A stretch of DNA of 50,240 nucleotides, taken from Sphingomonas sp. Leaf412 (GTDB lineage: Bacteria; Pseudomonadota; Alphaproteobacteria; Sphingomonadales; Sphingomonadaceae). Shown here piece by piece: positions 44,903 through 50,240 of the stretch (positions are counted from its first letter, which is position 1; each line of letters starts with the position of its first letter). The DNA lies in NCBI RefSeq assembly GCF_001425405.1, contig NZ_LMQP01000003.1:163762-214001 (forward strand), in the 5' to 3' direction. Made by a program: the position numbers and the translations under genes. A model generated the notes under the pieces. That model was not told the origin of the DNA and did no database searches. It saw nothing but the letters and a program-made list of their open reading frames with translations.

Positions 44903-45193
44903 CTACATCAGCGTCGGGAACAGGTCGTGCCAATCGGGGTTCATCGCCTCGATCTGACGCAACTTCCACGCCCGTCGCCACTCCTTCATCTGCTTCTCGC
45001 GTCGGATCGCATCATCGATGCGGTCATGGACCTCGAACCAGACCAATATCTTGCAACCGTATCGGCGTGTGAAACCTTCCGCGATGTCCTCGCGATGCTC
45101 CCAGACGCGCTTCAACAGATTGCTGGTTACGCCGATGTAGAGCGTGCCGTTACGCGCGCTCGCCATGATGTAGACGTAACCTCTTCGTTCCAT
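44903..45193 (-). CDS. Small GIY-YIG endonuclease-domain protein
   Basis: 96 residues consisting almost entirely of one GIY-YIG domain: YVYIMASARNGTLYIGVTSNL contains the two GIY/YIG tyrosine motifs, followed by the catalytic Arg (LLKRVWEHR) and the metal-binding Glu region (EVHDRIDDAIRREKQMKEW). This is the stand-alone UPF0213/YhbQ-like type. Start ATG 45193 has CGGAG seven bases upstream. The gene is lower in G/C than its neighbours (32 of 60 at 45001-45060), interrupts the sucD-mdh spacing and is bracketed by perfect inverted REP-like repeats. The arrangement suggests a mobile or repeat-processing nuclease. Confidence 0.88.
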   Translation of the reverse strand: MERRGYVYIMASARNGTLYIGVTSNLLKRVWEHREDIAEGFTRRYGCKILVWFEVHDRIDDAIRREKQMKEWRRAWKLRQIEAMNPDWHDLFPTLM

Positions 45194-45219
45194 CGTTACT
45201 CCGACAACGACCGCCGGAT

Positions 45220-45247
45220 TGGACCCCGGCCTTCGCCGGGGTGACGG
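45220..45247 (-). repeat. Right 28-bp inverted repeat flanking the GIY-YIG gene
   Basis: Exact reverse complement of 44871-44898, beginning 26 bp upstream of the GIY-YIG start codon and ending 16 bp before the mdh stop. Confidence 0.92.
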
Positions 45248-45263
45248 TCCGGGGTGGTCGTTC

Positions 45264-46295
<1,032 letters not shown>

Positions 46296-46328
46296 TCAGA
46301 CTTTAATCGCGACTAATTCGCAAGAGCA

Positions 46329-47423
46329 TTAGGCGTTTCCATGCCCCTCGGCAAGATAATCCTCCGACCGCATTTCCTCCAGCCGGCTGACCGTCCGCTG
46401 AAATTCGAACGCGCCGTCGCCCGTCGGATACAGCGCGTCGGGCTGGGCATCCGCCGCGGCGAGCAGCTTGACCTTATATTCGTACAACGCGTCGATCAGC
46501 TGGACGAACCGCGCCGCCTCGTTCCGGTTGTCGGGTCCCAGCACCGGGATGCCGACCAGGATGACGGTATGATAGCGCCGCGCGATCGCCAGATAGTCCG
46601 CCGCGCCGCGCGCCTCGCCGCACAATTTCCGGAACGAGAAGACCGCGACTCCCTTCAACGCCTTGGGCACGCGCAACGTGCGGCCCTGCACGGTCAGCTC
46701 CTCGGTCGGCACGTGCGCGCGATCCTCGGGCGGATAGTCGGTCAGGCGGAAGAAGGCGGCGGACAGCTGCGCGGTCGCCTCGGCGCCGTTGGGCACCAGC
46801 CACATGTCCTGCTGCCCCAGCCGGTCGCGGCGATAATCGACCGGGCCGTTGAGCGGCAGGACGTCCAGCCGCTGCTCGATCAGCGCGATGAAGGGCAGGA
46901 AATGCTCGCGGTTCAGGCCGTTGTTGTACAGGTCCGACGGCGCGCGATTGCTGGTCGTCACCACCGTCACCCCCGCCTCGATCAACGCGGTGAACAGCCG
47001 CGACAGGATCATCGCGTCGGGGCTGTTGGTCACCATCATCTCGTCGAAGGCCAGGCATTGCGCCTCCTCCGCCAGTGCCGCGGCGACGGGGACGATCGGG
47101 TCGCCCTGTTCCTTGCGCCGCTCGATCGCGATCCGGCCGTGGACCTCCAGCATGAATTCCGCGAAATGGACGCGGCGTTTCCGCGGAATCGCGACATGCG
47201 CGAAGAACAGGTCCATCAGCATCGACTTGCCGCGCCCGACCCCGCCCCACAAATACAGGCCGCGCGCGGGCACCACCTTGCGGCGGAACAGGCCGGTGGT
47301 CCGGGGATGCTCCAGTTCGTGCGCCAGCGCATCCAGCCGCGCGGCGGCGGCGGCCTGTTCGGGATCGGGGCGCAATTCCCCCGCGGCGATCAGCGCGTCA
47401 TAGGCGGTGAGGACGGCGGCCAT
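46329..47423 (-). CDS. zapE: ZapE/AFG1-family ATPase
   Basis: 364 residues. AFG1-like P-loop ATPase: GLYLWGGVGRGKSMLMDLFF (Walker A), CLAFDEMMVTN (Walker B), VTTSNRAPSDLYNNGLNREHFLPFI. ZapE binds the Z-ring at division in E. coli; mitochondrial AFG1 homologues assist turnover of respiratory complexes. Cytoplasmic face of the membrane. Position before mdh is conserved in many alphaproteobacteria. Confidence 0.93.
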   Translation of the reverse strand: MAAVLTAYDALIAAGELRPDPEQAAAAARLDALAHELEHPRTTGLFRRKVVPARGLYLWGGVGRGKSMLMDLFFAHVAIPRKRRVHFAEFMLEVHGRIAIERRKEQGDPIVPVAAALAEEAQCLAFDEMMVTNSPDAMILSRLFTALIEAGVTVVTTSNRAPSDLYNNGLNREHFLPFIALIEQRLDVLPLNGPVDYRRDRLGQQDMWLVPNGAEATAQLSAAFFRLTDYPPEDRAHVPTEELTVQGRTLRVPKALKGVAVFSFRKLCGEARGAADYLAIARRYHTVILVGIPVLGPDNRNEAARFVQLIDALYEYKVKLLAAADAQPDALYPTGDGAFEFQRTVSRLEEMRSEDYLAEGHGNA

Positions 47424-47433
47424 TTTCTTCCTT

Positions 47434-47530
47434 CGTCATGCCCGGCCCGACCCGGCATCCATCGTACCGCGAATGCCTCCGGCCGCGACTCTTGCGGAGG
47501 CATGGACCCCGGATCAAGTCCGGGGTGACG
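47434..47530. repeat. REP-like doublet upstream of zapE
   Basis: Two oppositely oriented 28-bp units, 47434-47461 (CGTCATGCCCGGCCCGACCC...) and 47503-47530 (core CCCCGGATCAAGTCCGGGG), share the CGTCA...TCCA ends of the family. Between them lies another imperfect palindrome with GCCTCCG/CGGAGGC arms (47475-47500). Confidence 0.8.
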
Positions 47531-47540
47531 ATGGCGCCGG

Positions 47541-48005
47541 TCAGCCCGGCTTCTTGATCGTGCCCGAGAATTCGCACACGACCGCGTCGCTGTCCCCGAC
47601 CTGCTGCACCAGCAACCCGCGCAGGAAGATCAGCCGCCGCGTCTCGCGCAGCATCTCGACCCGCGCCTCCAGCGGCTGGCCGACCCGCCCCGCGCCGATG
47701 AAGTGGGTGTTGAGGTCAAGCGTCACCGCCGGCCCCGCCTCGATCAGGCCCAGCCCCCTGATCGCCGCGAACAGCGCGACGTCGATGAAGCCCAGCAGCG
47801 CGCCGCCGTGGACATTCTCGCCGAAATTGGAATGCCGCCGCTCCGGCGTCATCCGGACGCGCGCCTGCCCGTCCTCGATCCGGACGATGATCTCGCCCAG
47901 GAACGAATTGTAGCGCGTGTCGTCGCGGAACCGCCACTGCATCCAGCCGGGATGGTCGGGGTGTTCGTCGTAGGAGAAGGCGGGGGCGGGCTTTTCGATC
48001 GTCAC
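47541..48005 (-). CDS. PaaI-type hotdog thioesterase
   Basis: 154 residues. Hotdog-fold acyl-CoA thioesterase: RRHSNFGENVHGGALLGFIDVALFAAIRGLG contains the N-F/HGG catalytic region of the PaaI/YbgC group, and TLDLNTHFIGAGRVGQPLEARVEML is the paired beta-sheet. Hydrolyses an unknown acyl-CoA in the cytoplasm. Separated from sdhB by a long inverted repeat. Confidence 0.87.
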   Translation of the reverse strand: MTIEKPAPAFSYDEHPDHPGWMQWRFRDDTRYNSFLGEIIVRIEDGQARVRMTPERRHSNFGENVHGGALLGFIDVALFAAIRGLGLIEAGPAVTLDLNTHFIGAGRVGQPLEARVEMLRETRRLIFLRGLLVQQVGDSDAVVCEFSGTIKKPG

Positions 48006-48024
48006 TGTCCTTCGAACACCACCC

Positions 48025-48100
48025 CCGTTCGGGCTGAGCGTAGTCGAAGCCTATGCCCGACCGTGGGCGCATACCCGTCGACTTCGCTCAGGGCGAACGG
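48025..48100. repeat. Imperfect 25-bp inverted repeat between the thioesterase gene and sdhB
   Basis: Arm 48025-48049 (starts CCGTTCGGGCTGAGCG) and arm 48076-48100 (ends GGGCGAACGG) match at 21 of 25 positions when inverted, with a 26-base loop. This 'CCGTTCGxxCTGAGC...GTCGAAG' element is a widespread dispersed proteobacterial repeat. Confidence 0.8.
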
Positions 48101-48135
48101 AGGTTGGGGTGTGAGGCGTCGCGTCGCCGAAAGAA

Positions 48136-48918
48136 TCAGACGACCCGCTCGACTTCCATCTTCTTGATCTCCGCGATCGCCTTGGCGGGCGACAGCCCCT
48201 TGGGACAGGCGTTGGCGCAGTTCATGATCGTGTGGCAGCGGTACAGCCGGAACGGATCCTCCAGCGCGTCGAGCCGCTCGCCCGTCATCTCGTCGCGGCT
48301 GTCCGCCAGCCAGCGATACGCCTGCAACAGGATCGCGGGGCCCAGGAACTTGTCGCTGTTCCACCAATAGCTCGGGCACGACGTCGAGCAGCACGCGCAC
48401 AGGATGCATTCGTACAGCCCGTCCAGCTTCGCGCGCTCCGCGGGCGACTGCAACCGCTCCTTGCCCGCGGGCGGCGGGGTGACGGTCTGGAGCCACGGGG
48501 TGATCGAGGCGTATTGCGCGTAGAAGTGCGTGAAGTCGGGGACCAGGTCCTTGACCACGTCCATCGCGGGCAGGGGGGTGATCGTGACCTCCCCCTTCAC
48601 GTCCTCGATCGCGGTGGTGCAGGCCAGCCCGTTCTTCCCGTCGATGTTCATCGAGCAGGAGCCGCAGATGCCCTCGCGGCACGACCGGCGGAACGTCAGC
48701 GACGAATCCTGCTCGCCCTTGATCTTGATGAGCGCGTCCAGGACCATCGGGCCGCATTCGTCCAGGTTCACCTCGAACGTGTCGAAACTGGGATTCTCGC
48801 CCGTATCGGGATCGTAGCGATAGACGCGGAACGACCGCATCGTCCCGCCCGGTTGCGGCGACGGATGCTTCGTTCCGCCCTTGATCCTGCTGTTCTTGGG
48901 AAGTGCGAACTCGGCCAT
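48136..48918 (-). CDS. sdhB: Succinate dehydrogenase iron-sulfur subunit
   Basis: 260 residues. [2Fe-2S] ligands in [16 protein letters not shown] and GLAC, [4Fe-4S] in [11 protein letters not shown], [3Fe-4S] in [15 protein letters not shown]. Passes electrons from SdhA flavin to quinone in complex II. Upstream sdhA/C/D are not adjacent on this side: 48919-49083 holds no gene, then a ClpP-like gene. So sdhB is separated from its partners here, or they lie elsewhere. Confidence 0.97.
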   Translation of the reverse strand: MAEFALPKNSRIKGGTKHPSPQPGGTMRSFRVYRYDPDTGENPSFDTFEVNLDECGPMVLDALIKIKGEQDSSLTFRRSCREGICGSCSMNIDGKNGLACTTAIEDVKGEVTITPLPAMDVVKDLVPDFTHFYAQYASITPWLQTVTPPPAGKERLQSPAERAKLDGLYECILCACCSTSCPSYWWNSDKFLGPAILLQAYRWLADSRDEMTGERLDALEDPFRLYRCHTIMNCANACPKGLSPAKAIAEIKKMEVERVV

Positions 48919-49083
48919 TACGATATCGTTTCCTCACGCGGCGCGCGCGCCGGCCCGGTCGATGATACGGACCGGTTACATGATCGCGGGCGTGCCCGCA
49001 AACAAGGGATCCGCATCGATCACTAGCGGCTGCGCCCCATTGCTCAAGAGGATATAGCGCGCCGCCGCGTCGCGTCGGCCGCG

Positions 49084-49686
49084 TCAGATGACGTCGAGTA
49101 CCAGCCCCAGGTCGCGCGCCTCGTTCGCCTCGATATACCAGTTGTTCGGCGCCCGCTCCTTCAGCTCGTCCAGCGTCACGCGCGTGCCGCGGACCAGGTC
49201 GGCGAAGCCTTCGTCCTGGATGCGGATCGAATCCTCGATCTCGTTCAGCTTCGCGTTCAGGACCGGGGCCAGCGTGTTGAGCGGGCCGGACAGCTGGACC
49301 GTGGAATTCATCAGCCGTTCGTGGATCATCAGCCGCGAATTGCGCGTCAGGAACCTCTTGTCCGCCGGAAACGCGGACATGAACGTCGCGCCCGCGGAAT
49401 AGACCGCCACCTTGCCCAGGAACAGCGCCTCGCGCCCGGTATATTCGCGCAGCAGGCGGATCGAATCGCCCATCGCGCGCGCCATTTCGGGGTCGCCGCC
49501 CAGCGTGGTGATCGACACGACCAGCGGGCTTCCGTCCGCGGGTGCGGCGGCCAGCTGCTGCTTGAACGACGCATACATGTTGTCGTCCACCGTGCCGTGG
49601 AGCTGGATGTGGGGGACGGCGAGGAACGGATAGTCCCTGGCCTTGCTTTCGCTGCGCTTGGCGGCGTCGGTTGCGGTGTCGGTCAT
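49084..49686 (-). CDS. ClpP-like serine protease
   Basis: 200 residues from ATG 49686. ClpP/crotonase fold: VVSITTLGGDPEMARAMGDSIR, GKVAVYSAGATFMSAF with candidate nucleophile S97, and H122 in RLMIHE at exactly the ClpP spacing of 25 residues. The third triad residue is not obvious: the usual DTERD stretch reads KERAPNNWY. No Clp/Lon ATPase gene is next to it. Best described as a divergent ClpP-like peptidase, not housekeeping clpP. Confidence 0.8.
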   Translation of the reverse strand: MTDTATDAAKRSESKARDYPFLAVPHIQLHGTVDDNMYASFKQQLAAAPADGSPLVVSITTLGGDPEMARAMGDSIRLLREYTGREALFLGKVAVYSAGATFMSAFPADKRFLTRNSRLMIHERLMNSTVQLSGPLNTLAPVLNAKLNEIEDSIRIQDEGFADLVRGTRVTLDELKERAPNNWYIEANEARDLGLVLDVI

Positions 49687-49723
49687 GGTGCGGCGCAACC
49701 AAGCGCACGGGCCAAGGTTCCGG

Positions 49724-50240
49724 CTATTTCTTCAGCGATGCGGTCGCGGCGCGGCCGACGCGCGCACCGTCGGGGGGCAGGTCGCGTTCCAGCACCGCGA
49801 GCCACGCCGCGGCGCCCGCGCCGATCGACACCTGCGGCTGCGACGGCTCCAGCTTCGCGTCCCCCTCCCATCCCGCGACCAGCGCCTGCGCCTGCGCCGC
49901 GGCGGTCGCGAGCGGGACGCGCCGGCGCAGCGCGGTGTTGACCAGTGCGTCGCCGAAGAAGGTCCAGTCGTTGTCGGACTGGCATCCGAACGACGTCCGG
50001 TCCGCGGACGATGCGGTCAGGATCGCGGTGGTGTCCGACGACAACAACGGCACGAACACGCCCGAATAGCAGGCGCTGACCATGATGAGCCGGTTGCGGA
50101 TGCCCAGCGCCGACAATTGCTGCCACAATCGCGTGGGGGAGATCGCGCCATACCCCTGGTCGCCGTCGTTGTAGTAGATGCCGAACGGCGCGCCGTGGCT
50201 GGTGGTGTACAGGACCAGGACGTCCTCGTTCACGTCCATC
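49724..50240 (-). CDS. C13 (legumain/caspase-like) peptidase, 5' end beyond the window
   Basis: About 171 visible residues; the frame runs to the window edge and the true start is probably outside, since C13 homologues have an N-terminal part and signal peptide. Catalytic His in LVLYTTSHGAPFG and Cys in IMVSACYSGVFVPLL are both present, as in peptidase family C13. Followed by TAILTASSADRTSFGCQSDNDWTFFGDAL, the typical clan CD continuation. Likely an exported cysteine peptidase cutting after Asn or Asp. Substrate unknown. Confidence 0.82.
   Translation of the reverse strand, partial: MDVNEDVLVLYTTSHGAPFGIYYNDGDQGYGAISPTRLWQQLSALGIRNRLIMVSACYSGVFVPLLSSDTTAILTASSADRTSFGCQSDNDWTFFGDALVNTALRRRVPLATAAAQAQALVAGWEGDAKLEPSQPQVSIGAGAAAWLAVLERDLPPDGARVGRAATASLKK

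Overview
This high-GC window carries gene families and gene orders typical of Alphaproteobacteria, order Sphingomonadales. A Sphingomonas-like organism is the best guess. The reasons are the tolR-tolA-tolB-pal order, a Cys-poor MucR regulator, the large 180-kDa-type NAD-glutamate dehydrogenase, a merC-zur-dxs neighbourhood, TonB-dependent receptors, and a TCA cluster (sdhB, mdh, sucD, sucA, sucB, lpdA) sprinkled with palindromic REP-like repeats. Genus assignment is inference; no rRNA gene is present.

Layout. 1-3405 (+): cell-envelope Tol-Pal operon, entered inside the operon (tolQ would lie off the left edge). 3433-4786 (-): DUF2236 oxygenase-like protein and MucR regulator. 5080-7832 (+): two tandem exported amidohydrolase-fold proteins, the second without the metal-binding HxH. 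7833-8276: gene-free, made of inverted repeats. 8277-14183 (-): NAD-GDH and a PAS-domain protein, followed by tRNA-Thr(CGT). 14494-17882: small lipoprotein (-), then GH130 phosphorylase, an unknown coupled gene and rsgA (+). 17887-22078: PhoD-type phosphatase (-) divergent from a TonB-dependent receptor (+), with Pho-box-like 11-bp-phased repeats between them. 22138-23464 (+): fumarylpyruvate/fumarylacetoacetate-type hydrolase and maiA-type isomerase. 23682-26878: ECF sigma factor and FecR anti-sigma whose receptor gene is cut off after about 60 codons and joined to a 3'-truncated tyrosine integrase next to tRNA-Glu(TTC). 26995-28061 (-): rpsI-rplM. 28161-29989 (-): heme A synthase and a coupled exported protein. 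30087-32978 (+): merC-zur and dxs, with a Zur-box-like palindrome. 33153-33775 (+): vapBC. 33772-36103: RBBP9-type hydrolase (-), tlyA and a DUF4197 lipoprotein (+). 36281-48918 (-): the TCA block, transcribed right to left. 49084-50240 (-): ClpP-like protease and a partial C13 (legumain-like) peptidase.

Two accessory insertions in the otherwise core TCA block stand out. (1) An AAA ATPase plus DUF4276 (Toprim-like) pair sits between sucB and lpdA. It overlaps the sucB stop codon, has only 3 bases between its two genes, and is visibly lower in GC. It looks like a defence-type ATPase-nuclease module that borrows a housekeeping operon for expression. (2) A small GIY-YIG nuclease gene between sucD and mdh is flanked by perfect 28-bp inverted copies of the same REP-like palindrome that recurs elsewhere in the cluster. 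This suggests a nuclease-REP cassette analogous in logic, though not in protein family, to RAYT/REP systems. These two, the integrase/receptor scar and the Pho and Zur operators are the observations most worth following up.

All calls come from reading the sequence and from knowledge of families. No database search was run, and GC statements are hand counts of short stretches.
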